In this document: positions 20,729-31,729 of the stretch, piece after piece
How positions within the stretch are numbered: position 1 is the stretch's first letter
How the letters are laid out: each line of letters begins with the position of its first letter
Assembly (NCBI GenBank): GCA_030015575.1
Contig: JASDDO010000028.1
Span: forward strand, 28,189,154 to 28,253,153
DNA: 64,000 bases
Source of the DNA: Agapanthus africanus
Taxonomy: Eukaryota > Streptophyta > Magnoliopsida > Asparagales > Amaryllidaceae
Reading direction: 5' to 3'
Made by a program: the position numbers and the translations under genes
The notes under the pieces: model-generated
What the model was told of the DNA's origin: nothing
What the model saw: the letters and a program-made list of their open reading frames with translations, nothing else
The model's database searches: none

Positions 20729-23700
20729 ATGGACACAGTAAAGTCCTTCAAAGGCTACGGCAAGGTCGACGAGGCTGAAGACCGTGAATTCAAACGCAAA
20801 AGCCGCCGCCGCCTCATCCTCATCGCGGTTTCCTCGATCGTCCTGATCACTATCATCATCGGTATCGTGATAGCGGTCGTCGCAAACAAAAACGACGACG
20901 GCTCAAACGGATCAAGGCCTCCTTCATCAATATCCAACTCTATTAAGGCAATGTGTAGCGTCACTCAATACCCCGACTCGTGTTTCACCACCATTTCTTC
21001 GATGAAGGGTGCTAATGAAACCAACGACCCTGAGAAGCTTTTCAAGCTTTCTCTCACCGCGGCCTCGTCCGCTTTATCGAAGCTCTCTTCGTTATCCGAC
21101 TCGATGACCATCTCCTCTAACGATAAAAGGCTCGAGGAAGCGGTTAAGGTTTGTAAGGAAATGTTTGATGACGCGATCGATAGGCTCCAAGACTCGATCT
21201 CATCGATGAGCCCTACCGATCCTAACGAAAAGATCCTGACTCAATCGAAGATAAACGATATAAAGACTTGGCTAAGCGCAGCGATCACGGATCAAGAAAC
21301 ATGTTTGGATAGTTTCGTTGGGACGGTGGGCGATTTCAAAGAGAGGTTTGAATCCGCCATGACAAACTCGACACAGCTGACGAGTAACAGCCTGGCGATC
21401 GTGACAGGGATTTTAGGGATTATGGATAAGTTGGATATCAAGTTTCACAGAAAGCTGTTATCAGCTACTAGTGGGACAGGTCAGTTGCTTCCAGAATGGG
21501 TCTCTGGAGCCCAGAGACGGCTGTTGCAGGCTCCGAACGTTCTGGAGCCTAACGTGACGGTCGCGAAGGATGGGAGCGGGCAAGTTAAGACGATTAATGA
21601 GGCGGTCGCGATGGTGCCTAAGAAAAACTTACATCCGTTTGTGATCTATGTGAAGAAAGGCAAGTACGAGGAGAATGTTGTGCTTGATAAGAGCAAATGG
21701 AATGTGCACATCTACGGAGACGGCATGCGTGACACCATCGTTACAGGGAGCTTGAACTTCATCGATGGGACTCCGACGTTCAATACGGCTACCTTCGGTG
21801 AGTTGTTCAGTTCTTGATTTCTTTTTAACTGTTTGGGTTTATAATTTGTGCACAAATATTGTAAATAGTAAGAAATTTTAGTTGATTAGGCTTGCAGAAT
21901 CTGAACTATAGTAACTGCACTATTGTGTATGATATTTGCTTTTGATATCTTATTATGAGGGTTAGATGTGAGACTTTTTTGTTTGGCATAAATTTATGGG
22001 CCTTAGTTCATGTGATGCTTCAATTATATGTCTACATTTCAAAGATCTTGACCTTTTTTATGTAACAGCTTTTGGATCAATAACCAAATTATTCTACCAG
22101 TTCTCCATAAAAAAGAAGTTTACGCATGGCCCCAAATCGAGTTATTAGCATCAAATTATAAATTTTAAGATAGCAGAGAGAATCAAGGAGTTGATAGCGT
22201 TAGCTGAGCCGTGGGTCCCAGCTAACATGGAAATTTTGTCATTGTTTCATGTCGCTGCTGTAGAGTGGGCCCCAGTTTGGTGGAATACTATGTGATGCAT
22301 GGTCGTTGAACACGGAACTGAGAACATGTGGAATTTGGGAGGTGTTGTGTGAGAGACTCGAATTTTGAAACCCTATCTGCTGGTTTTCCTGTGCCGTGTT
22401 AAATCAAAGTTTGTTTGGTTGTGTCGTTGTTCTGTGTCACCGTCGAACAACTTTCCTGTGTTAGCTTTAGTCCTATATATATAGTCAATGGGGCTAGATT
22501 TTTATATACTAGCTGCAGAATTTTGATGCAGGGGAAGCGACATTAAAGATAGCAGTAGAGCTAGCAAAACATACATTTAAAGTTCCATTAGAACCGGCCG
22601 ATTTGCATGAATTATACCATCAGTAGTAGCTCTAAATAAATAAAAACCCTAATGCCTTAAAAGTGATTCTATGTCCATTTCATGGAGCTATGTTTAAATA
22701 ATACCTTAATGTTTTGCATACTTTGCATTTATATATATCTTATTGATTTTTTCGTTGTACTTGGATCCTTGAAGTACAAACTTTAATAAAATAGTGATGG
22801 ATATGATGATCAACTGAAGGAAGTAAAGAACAGTTTGTACTTTAGGGTATATAAGTGCAGCAAAAAAGTTATAAATGCAAAGTTGGTAAAATATTGCGGT
22901 ATTATTTAGCAATTAAACGATGTTTTTTCAGGAATATTCAAGGAGTTGATGTTAGATCCTGCAATGTAGGCTCACCAATTCACCATCTATCTTTGAGTTG
23001 GGCCAATTTATTTTCACAAATCTGTGCTAGATCCAATTGCCCCTAGTAATTCTTTCCCCCACTTTTTCAGCTGCTGTTGGCAGAGGATTCATGGCCAAGG
23101 ACCTAGGCTTCCGAAATACGGCAGGCCCGCAAAAGCATCAAGCGGTCGCCTTCCGCTCCGGATCCGACCGCTCCATCTTCTACCGCTGCAGCTTTGAGGG
23201 CTATCAGGACACCCTCTATGCCCACTCCAACCGTCAGTTCTACCGTGAGTGCGACATCTCCGGAACAGTCGACTTCATCTTTGGGGATGCAGCTGTAATT
23301 TTCCAAAAATGTACTATCCGTCCAATCCAGCCCTTACCCAACCAGCAGAACATCATAACGGCCCAGGGTAAAAAGGACCCCAACGAAAATACCGGCATCG
23401 TGATCCAAGATTGTACGATATCAGCTGCAGATGATGTAACGGCCCCTACGTATTTGGGCCGACCTTGGAAGCCCTTCTCCACGACGATCTACATGCAGTC
23501 GGATATTGGTTCAGTTGTTGACGGGTCGGGTTGGTTGTCTTGGGTCGAGGGGACTGACCCGCCTGAGACGATATATTATGCGGAGTTTCAGAATACTGGG
23601 CCGGGCTCGAATCTCAGGGGTCGGGTTAAGTGGCCTGGGTATAGGCCCGCGGTGAGCCCAGAGGAGGCGGCAAAATATACGGTGCTTTCGTTTTTGGAGG

Positions 23701-23750
23701 GGAATGAATGGATTGCACCAGTTGGGATATTGTACGAGTCAACACTGTAA
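20729..23750 (+). CDS. Pectin methylesterase with N-terminal inhibitor-like pro-region (582 aa, two exons)
   Basis: Exons 20729-21797 and 23071-23750 join in phase 1 (TTCG|CTGCT) at the family's usual intron place. The product removes methyl groups from cell-wall homogalacturonan. Residues 28-51 form a hydrophobic signal-anchor after a basic stretch (KRKSRRR). The inhibitor-like domain spans about 70-235, with four cysteines typical of the fold (76, 85, 142, 192). RKLLS (241-245) and RRLLQ (263-267) are subtilase-type processing sites before the mature enzyme, which starts near NVTVAKDGSG (275). Catalytic features are intact: Q380 (HQAVAF), Q402-D403 (GYQDTL), D424 (GTVDFIFG), and R487-W489 (LGRPWK). 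The C-terminus NEWIAPVGILYESTL is typical, and the length matches type I group members (550-600). The gene looks functional. Position alone does not give the paralogue. Its neighbours are a small unknown gene upstream and transposon remnants downstream. Confidence 0.96.
21798..23070 (+). other. Intron of the pectin methylesterase gene (1273 bp)
   Basis: Donor G|GTGAGT and acceptor CACTTTTTCAG are both strong. The intron is AT-rich with no coding segment or clear transposon termini. A GC-richer patch at 22190-22330 is the only compositional feature. Confidence 0.92.
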
Positions 23751-24387
23751 GTTAAGAGAATATATAAAGTGATTATTTTGAGTTTTTTTGGTATGTTATT
23801 TGTAATTTTCTTGGTCCAATAGATGCTGAGTGAAGTAAACAGAACATATTGTTTGTCTCATTTAGGGGTTGAAGAAAACATGGTATTAATAGCAATTTAC
23901 CCTATATACTAAACTATATATTTAGTAGATTATTGTGTTGTTTTGGTGTATATTTGTTGTGCTCTAGGAGTGACAAATTTTTTTTTGCCTGTCATGTAAG
24001 TTCTAATGTATGTACACAACACATCTACACACAACATATCTAAGCATCCAGAGAACTTATGAATTGGATCCGAAAGCATTAATTGGATCCGAAAGCATTA
24101 ATTTGTATCCACTTCCCTTCTCTGAGAGGGAAAGTGCCAATGAGCTTCTGCTCATTGTTTCGAGCAGTGACAATTGATTGCTAGTACAGTGGTCTTTGAT
24201 TCTCTTGGGAGTTCGTTGCTTTTTCCTCTCAAATTAGGGCTTCTATCATATAGATTTTAGGACATTTATGTTATACTCCCCCTCAAATTAAGCCTAATAT
24301 TAAATTTGCAGACATGTATATTCTACTACGTATTTGTTTGGATCAGTGTTTATATGAGATTTAAGTTGAGGAATTTGCGGGTTAGAG
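23751..24387. other. 3' flank of the pectin methylesterase gene
   Basis: AT-rich 3' UTR and spacer. It includes a perfect 19-bp tandem duplication (24062-24080 and 24081-24099, unit AATTGGATCCGAAAGCATT). No further gene seen. Confidence 0.6.
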
Positions 24388-24653
24388 CTTGTTTGTTTGC
24401 ATGAAAGTAACATGGAAGTATTGCATTTAAGCTTACTTCCGATACTTCGGTTGTTTGTTTTGACGGAAGTAGGGTTTGAAAGTTACTTTATGGTGATAAG
24501 GTGGATCCTATACGGTATGGTTACTTCCAAAATTTTCTTCCCCCCTCATTTTGGATGGAAAATAATCATGGAATATAAGGAACAAGAAAAGAATTAATTA
24601 TTTAATCTCACTTTTTATGGCGTTGAAAAGTAATAATAGAGAATAATAAAGGA

Positions 24654-24989
24654 AGGGTGCCATAAAAATGAATTTCCTTTTATGGCATTGAAAAAATACA
24701 CCTTCCATAATTTTTTTCGACGATCGGCATCCATCAACTCTATCGTTATCATCTAAGATGTAGATACACCGAATTTCATGTGATTCTACAACTTTTTCAA
24801 CATTGATTTAGTGGGTGCAAAATTATCTGTTTATCGACAATAGAACATTTTACAGTACCGATTCAACGGTGAAAAAGTGGTAGAATTGTATTGAATTTAG
24901 TGTATCCACATCTTGGATGGTAAAGATGATAATGATGGATGCCGATTGTCGGAAAATGATGGAGCAAATAGATTTTTGACGGCACCTAA
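24654..24989. mobile_element. Fold-back (MITE-like) element with long inverted arms
   Basis: The left arm (about 24712-24812: CGACGATCGGCATCCATCA, then ATCTAAGATGTAGATACACC) is mirrored by the complement of the right arm (about 24860-24960: CCGACAATCGGCATCCATCA, then ATCCAAGATGTGGATACACT). The outer ends match weakly (GGGTGCCATAAAAAT against AGGTGCCGTCAAAAAT). A transcript would fold into one hairpin of about 100 bp with a loop of about 50 bases. No coding capacity. Confidence 0.7.
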
Positions 24990-25062
24990 CCAAAAAGCCT
25001 CATAGGGCATTTTTTCTCCATTATTATCTAATATATGAGGTTAACACAGCTAAGGTATGACT

Positions 25063-25118
25063 CAGCTAAGTTAGCTAAGATATGTGAGAGCAGCTAAGTT
25101 AGCTAAGATATGTGAGAG
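25063..25118. repeat. 28-bp perfect tandem duplication
   Basis: Two adjacent copies of a 28-bp unit beginning CAGCTAAGTTAGCTAAG (25063-25090, 25091-25118). GCTAAG motifs also occur just upstream, suggesting local slippage. Confidence 0.85.
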
Positions 25119-25449
25119 AAGGGAGATGAGCACATCCAACTAAAATAAGATATAATTTAAAAACAATGGGGTCATCCCCATTCCTCCTCTCGCACAGCTT
25201 TGGTAACTTAGCGAAGGCATACTTTAACTCCATTTTCCCCATAATATATCCCTATTTAAAATGTACATTTTGTGTTTGTTTTGTTTATGAATGAAACCTC
25301 AGAAAGTTGCTTCATTTTTTTTATTTCCTCCTAAAAACATACAAACAAACAAGTAAAATTAGGTTCGCTTTCATGACAATCATTTTGGACGCTACTTCAA
25401 TATTATTTCCGGTATTTCCGGACAATCAAACGGGTCGTTACCTCAGTAT

Positions 25450-27349
25450 TATTAGATTAAGATTTAAGAATTCACTGTGGAAGTCATTTAAAATGAGAGT
25501 TATAGAACATTCTCTCAAACAGAGATAGTACAACTGTATAAGTAACGCGCATTTATTTATAAGAAATCATCACAACTTTATAAGTTTTATTTCTTAATAA
25601 CATATAATGGATCAAGGCCTCGAAAAACCAAACCGCCCCAGCCTTTTCCCAAAATCTGCCACCAGCCCAGGCCGAAACCCGAATTTGCGGGTTTGGATAC
25701 AACGCATTTTAAATCCATTGGCTCCGACGGATCTTGGGTTTAGCTTTAAAGTTTCAGGTCGGAAAATAAAAAACCCACCAAACTCGGCTGGTACTCGGTT
25801 GGTTTCACCTCCAGTTAACATGTAGGCAGAAGAGAGGCCCATCAGATCCAGCCCAAAATATAACTGGGGTCCAAATTAGCTAAAGCTTTGGGCGGGCTTA
25901 AGCCTATAAGCAAACAATTGAGAGATCCTCCCCCTCCTCCTCCTCCTCGTTTCTTTTTTATTTTTGGTAGAGAGAAAATTCGGAGATATTTGTTTACGGT
26001 ATCAAGCAGTCTGTTTGTGCAACTTGATCATATATTTTCTCATCTTGTCTACTACCTATAAATCCTATCAGTGCATCAAAAATTTCAAAATTATGGTAAG
26101 AAATGCAGCTTATGATATATTCATATAATCAAACAAGAACCTCACGATTTAACTTAACGAATATTTTCATGATAAGCCTTATCGCGACACTTACACATCA
26201 GTTTCTATAGTCGGTCGTTAAATACCCGTCCAATGAAATTTGAGACAACAGGCATCTTTCCTCCACCTTGGATCCTGTAGTGAGGTGTGAACTACTCATG
26301 GAACAGTGGAGGTAGTTATCACTAATTCAATTAATTTTTGGCGAAAATCCATATCATGTGGCCAACAGCCCAAACAACTATAGCATGCATTTAACGTAAA
26401 GACTATGGATTAATAAATAAATTATGTAAAGGAAAAAAAAAGAAGGGAAATTTGTATTTTATAATGAGTTAGAATAAGTCTCATCTCAATAAATAAAAAG
26501 AAAGACAACTATACTCGAACTAGCTCCAAATTCAAAATTTAAATTCAAACCAAAATATAAAAACTATGTTTTCATTCGAGAGTGCAATTCTATACACAAT
26601 CGAAAGACAAATTTTATACAGCTCAACAACAAGGCTACATTGAGAAGGAAAAAAGGAATAGAAGGTATATATAAGAGCATAATCAAAAGGTTTGTTTGCT
26701 TCATTTGTTTTCCATATATGTTTTCTTTTTCTTTTTCTGTTTTTGGGAAAAGCATTCTTAATGTTGACGCGTGCATAATAACAGTAAGCATTTTATTTAT
26801 GAAAAAAATCCTAGCCTCTACATCCAATATGGTAAAGTATCTATTTCCTTTGACAAGTTCCCTCCTTCATATATCCCATGTGTACGAGGGGCCAAAGCGC
26901 GCAAGAGGCCATATAGTCATGCGTTGCAAGTCAAATTGCATAGTTTCAAGCTATGAGATAATAATGCCAAGTGTCCTTATTATGAGCCATGTTTATCTTG
27001 GCACTAGTGGTTCTATGCATGGACCAATATATACCTATCCAATAGCGGGTCTACAATTTGATAAATATCCATTCATGGACCATAAAGAGTGTGTACTTGC
27101 TTGTCGAAAAGGCTGTGCATGATATTGAGCCTTCATCAACCAACAGGATCAGTTTTGGTACCAAAAGATACCTTTTTATTATTAATATATATCCATGCAC
27201 CAATGGTTTTAAAATAAAAGAAATTAATAATGAGTCTTGACATATATCCATGCATGCAAGTAATTTTAAATTCAGTCTGTCTCCATATTTTCAACATATT
27301 TAGAACCAGAAAGTTACCTAGAATATATATCCATGCATTCCGGAGTTCT
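25450..27349. other. AT-rich intergenic spacer, no gene recognised
   Basis: Only short frames without recognisable motifs. Several ATATATCCATGCA-like strings recur between 27000 and 27340 (near 27056, 27189, 27245, 27325), so this edge may be a decayed repeat. Nothing else is supported. Confidence 0.55.
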
Positions 27350-27472
27350 TGTTGGATATTGGTGCCCTCAAGACAATTATTGTAATTGTAGGAACACCTA
27401 TATGGATAGAACAGTCTTACTCTAGATGATAGTATGCAATATGTTTTGTCTTTATCATTCATGTGTATATAT
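27350..27472 (+). repeat. Left piece of an old copia LTR (G), interrupted by element A
   Basis: It starts TGTTGGATATTGG and shows the motif order of A's own LTR (GATGATAGTATGC, TTTATC). It stops at the TATAT target site of A and resumes at 36650. Element A therefore jumped into a related LTR. Confidence 0.65.
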
Positions 27473-29070
27473 TGTTAGTTATATGTATGCCCTAGAAGCC
27501 ATTACTGTACATGCGTTGTATATTGTAGTGGATGCTTGGACATATATATAGAGGACTTTCTTGCTCGACATGATAGTATGCTATCTGGTTATACTTTATC
27601 TTAACATGTACTCTGATTGTCTCTATGTTACATATTGATAAAGCCTTTAGGATGAGTACTTGACTACCAGGACTATGATGCAGATTATACTAGTGAGGAC
27701 AGTGTAGTCGCCAAGTACATCCTTTAAATATTCCTAGTCGTGGGAGTCCCGAGACAGGGCATCGATACTCCAGAGTAGACTAGCGTATGCGCTTCTTGAC
27801 CCATATGATGGGCGATGGATGATCTCATATCCATTGGTGTTTGACATCAGAGAAGGTATACGGGTGCTCAGTGGAGACTGGGTACACTGGACGGACTCGC
27901 CGAGAACTCCCAGATGGTATTATACCTTACGTCAGATGGCAGTTCTCTGGTGACACTGGTACAGATTAGTCTGTAGACCCGAGATCGTCATAGAGTCTTG
28001 TGTAATTCCCACCGTGCTTTGATTTCCATCATACCGCGTCCAAGAGGGCGTGCAAAAAGGTGGCTTTTGGGTACAGTCCCGAATCACATGGAGGCAATGA
28101 GCGATAGGAGGGGATTCATCTCTCCCGGTATATGGAGTTGATGTTGCGCTGTGTTCGATTGGCTATAACTGGAAATCCCTGACCAGAGTTGCTGAGATTT
28201 ACTGGTAAGTGTTATCAGTTATTTCTCGAACTGTTATAGACCTCATATCGACACGACTTATCAAGCTACTGGGGTCTGACGTTTACCACCCCTAGGCGAG
28301 ATATGCGACATATCAGACGAAGAGACCGGACCGTACGGGAGTGTTACTGATTGGATTCGCAGGAGAATGTATATGCTTGCTTGTTGATCTTCTGATCTCT
28401 CAATACCGGGGTGGCTGTTACGTTTAGCTGACCGCTTGCAGCTTGTGCGTGTATATATGATCATCACCTACTGCCGGCGTATTGACGATTCTTTAGAATC
28501 CTACACAGAGGTTTCTTGGCTCAGGCAAAACGGAGTAGGAGCACATATATGATATGTGCGGGATCGAGAACAATACGTGTATGTGATACCGTATTAGATT
28601 CTCGCGATATGAGATATCGGCCGGGTATATGTGATATAGCCGGGTCATCGGATCAAGTGTTGATTCGATGAACTGATACAGATTATATTAGTCGGTTATA
28701 TGCGATATAACCGGATTGTCGGATCAAGTGTTGATTCGATAATTTAATGTATAATTATATATTTGATATATTAAATTACATTAACTAATATAAGCTCACT
28801 AAAAGATTCTTTTTCTCACTCGGGTAATACATTGATATATATGCGATATATGTTAATTGTATTATTTTATTTTGTTACAATAAATATTGTATATGTGATA
28901 TATAATATTGTAACATGTTAGGGTTATTAATGCAACATGATTAGTAGAGATTAAACATGATTAAGGTTTGATTTGGGTTAATTTTTCTAGAAGCTTCTAG
29001 AAGCTTTTTGTTTTGTTTTTGCAAAGATATTTTCTAAAGATATTTTGTTATGATATTTGTTAACCCAACA
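27473..29070 (+). repeat. 5' LTR of copia element A
   Basis: Aligns with the first ~1.6 kb of the 3' LTR at 34464. It contains a near-tandem pair of CGGxTATATGxGATATAxCCGG-type palindromes followed by GGATCAAGTGTTGATTCGAT (28619-28741). It ends in AAGCTTCTAGAAGC and GTTAACCCAAC motifs. Confidence 0.85.
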
Positions 29071-31720
29071 CAAACCTTAACTCGATTATGTGACCGTCTG
29101 AACTGCCTCTAAAGCTTAGGGTTTGGGGCAGTACGGCGTTGCCACATGTGAGGCGTTGGTTTGACCCTTCTACGGCTGGACCATCGGTACTGTGGCATGT
29201 GATGGATATTTTTTTAAACTCCGCTCAAGTGTTGAACTATTTGGGAAATTTTGGGTGTTTGTTTATTCGATCGGAAAGTTTAACATTGTCTATTTATTTG
29301 GAATGTGATACAATATTTGGAATCCACAAGTAGTTATGAGATAACTAATTTGAATGTTATAAATCTAGCGGTTTAGTCTCAGATGATCGGTTGCCACGGG
29401 ATTTTGATGCGATCAAAAGTCCGTTGCAATCACGTAGCGTACGCGGATACTCGCCGGGTAAACTTAATAGACAGCCACGCCCCATACCCCCGACCAAGTG
29501 ACTGTAGGAGAACCCCGTCGCCAAAAGCATCCGTTCGGATGCTCGCGGCAGCGGTGTTCCGCCTTAGTGCACTTCGTCGACGACATCGGGGGTGCGGCCT
29601 TCTACTAAAGTTTGTGACGAGCATTCGATCAGTATGTCGGGAATCTTGTTGAATTGCCCGACTTGATATTGAAAAAAGTTTTCGATAATGAGACTAAAAT
29701 ACGGGGTTTATAATTGTTAGGCATGCGATGTCTAAGGAATTCATTTGGTTAGGCATGCGATGTCTAAGGTGGTTGCGAATTCCAACTGTTGTAGTTTTAC
29801 ACTTTCTTTTCTGTGACCGTAAGCGTAGTATGTAGTGTATCGCCGGTTTCGTTGCTATACATCAACGACAATCGGGATACGCATACTTGCTTACGTTGAT
29901 GATATGAGATATTATGTGTTGCTGTGATATGTTATATTGGATCGTCGCGTTCTGAATAGCCGGGGGTTTTATGTGAGATGAGAGTTTTTCTTTTATATTC
30001 ACGTAAAATTCATTGTATGTAATATTCTTTTATTGGGGCACTTCCGGGCTGAGGATGATGTCACCATTGTATATTATTTACTTTTCCGCATTAGGTAGAC
30101 CCAAGACGGGGAGCACAAGTAACCGGGTTCTAGGGTCCAGTGGGAGACCATCTCGAGGAGTCGAGACCGGGTCTCCTAACCCTAGAATTGGCAGTGTTGC
30201 TTACCGCTCTCGTAGGGGTCTAGGGATGTGGGTTTGGCAATTCATCGAGACCGTGGAATCCGCGTTTTATACAGGCTTGCATAAAACACGGAAATCCTAG
30301 TATATTCAATATTTCATATATGTTCTGCTGCTGCAATGTTCTGTGATGAGATAATATTATTGTCTGAGATGAATGTTTATATTATATATATGAGATATAT
30401 GTTATATTGCAGATTTCGTTTCAAATGTGATGCTTGTGAAGCATGATAAAATGTGACTTCATTAATGAGATTAATGAAACTAAAAAAAACCTAAAGATGT
30501 TGTAGAAACTTGTTTAAAAACTGGTAGCTCTAGTTCTTGCTTTGCATAGCGGTATTCCTTGTAGAATATCCAGCACCTTATTCGATAAGGAAAGAGCCGA
30601 GATCCCTTCACCGGGAGTGACCTCTTTAGCGAAACTAGCAGATGCTACAAACTCGGTTTGTCTTTTGATAGTTTTTATAGTTTTTGCTTTGCATAGTGAT
30701 ATTTGTAAAATATCTTGCACCTTATTCGATGAGGAAAGAGCCGAGACCCCTTCACCGAGAGTGACCTCTTTAGAAAAACTAGAAAAGGCCTAAAAAACAT
30801 TCCATTCAAAATCACTCGATTCTACAACGATATCAAGTTTATTACGCAAAGGGTTTTCTTAAAAACCTGTCGTAGCCCTCCGTCATTTCAGATAAGTACT
30901 ATTTAGTATTCGTGCTGCGGTAGTTTGGCCTCCTTCAAGGCGTAGTGTACGGTAGCTAACTAGTGCTTATCTTCTAGCATACGATGCGATTGGATTAGGG
31001 TATTCGGATGGCGTAGTTTGGCCTCCGTCAAGGATCGTGTGGGTGGGTCTAATTCAATCAGGAAATGTACGGGTTGAACTTGACTAGCGGACTATGGGTA
31101 GTTTGGCCTCCGTCAAGATCATAGGACGCTAGGGGAAAAATATTATTGGGAATTTCAAGTGTTGAAATTTGCAATGAGATTGCATACCTTCTATGAGATA
31201 GTTGGATCCCGATACCCGCTACGAGTAAGAGTTACTCCTGAGAGAGTTTTACACATTACAATTAGCCGATCGAGTAGGTGTCTAGAAAGGTGTTAACGGG
31301 GTTACGCCCCTGGGAAAACGATGTTTATTTTAATTAGGTCCGTGCGAAAGCACGGGGAACCTCCCTCAAAGTATCGGTACTGGCCTGGCTGAAAGATTGG
31401 CGAACTTGTAGGGTGTAATTAATCCCGGATAGTCTTACCTTTTAGGGTTTGAAGGAAGATTTGACTAAAACAGTAGGAGACATCCTGATTAGATAAATTG
31501 ATAACCAATCTAATCTTGTAAAAGCGCACGCTGAGTGTTTTCTTCTCTCTCTCTCCTGGTTGTGACTATATCACGCCTTAATCAAGATAATAATACGGAT
31601 GTATTGACCGAACCCGCTTGTTATACTGTGCTAAGGAACGTTGGTCCCGCTCCAACTTATAATTGTTATAAGACAGAGCAGGAAATAGGGGATTACCAGA
31701 AATCCCATGCCGCCCAAAAC
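29071..31720 (+). other. Leader / gag region of copia element A, mostly non-coding
   Basis: No intact Gag is recognised. A GC-rich island (29390-29645) stands out from the AT-rich background. A block around 30010-30310 (CTTCCGGGCTGAGG, GACCGTGGAATCC, ACACGGAAATCCTAG) is shared with copia fragment B near 52300-52575. The motif TTTGGCCTCCGTCAAG recurs three times (near 30927, 31017, 31101). A shared stretch GTAGGTGTCTAGAAxGGTGTTA (31278) also occurs in B at 53471. Confidence 0.7.
30541..30785 (+). repeat. Tandem duplication of ~150 bp in the leader of element A
   Basis: TTTGCATAGCGGTATT...CACCTTATTCGATAAGG...CTTCACCGGGAGTGACCTC (from 30541) recurs from about 30690 with minor differences (TTTGCATAGTGATATT...CACCTTATTCGATGAGG...CTTCACCGAGAGTGACCTC). 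Confidence 0.85.
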
Positions 31721-31729
31721 GAAGAAAGT

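Larger units (their letters stand above)
24388..25445. mobile_element. Possible degenerate inverted-repeat DNA transposon
   Basis: The left edge (GCTTGTTTGTTTGCATGAAAG, then alternating GGAAGT motifs) and the complement of the right edge (GACCCGTTTGATTGTCCGGAA, then GGAAAT motifs) look alike at about 60% over 40 bp by eye. The interior is non-coding and contains the fold-back element at 24654-24989 and a short tandem duplication. The ends are uncertain and no target duplication was identified. Confidence 0.3.

Noticed and set aside
25607-25842. Overlapping frames on both strands with Pro/Gly-rich products
   Set aside because: Short and mutually overlapping, no family recognised; probably spacer or an unidentifiable repeat fragment.
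26640-27122. 160-residue frame in the AT-rich spacer
   Set aside because: Hydrophobic, compositionally biased, no motif, no supporting splice or promoter signal.
29383-29652. 89-residue Arg-rich frame on the plus strand
   Set aside because: Sits in a GC-rich island of the copia leader with frames on both strands and no recognisable domain.
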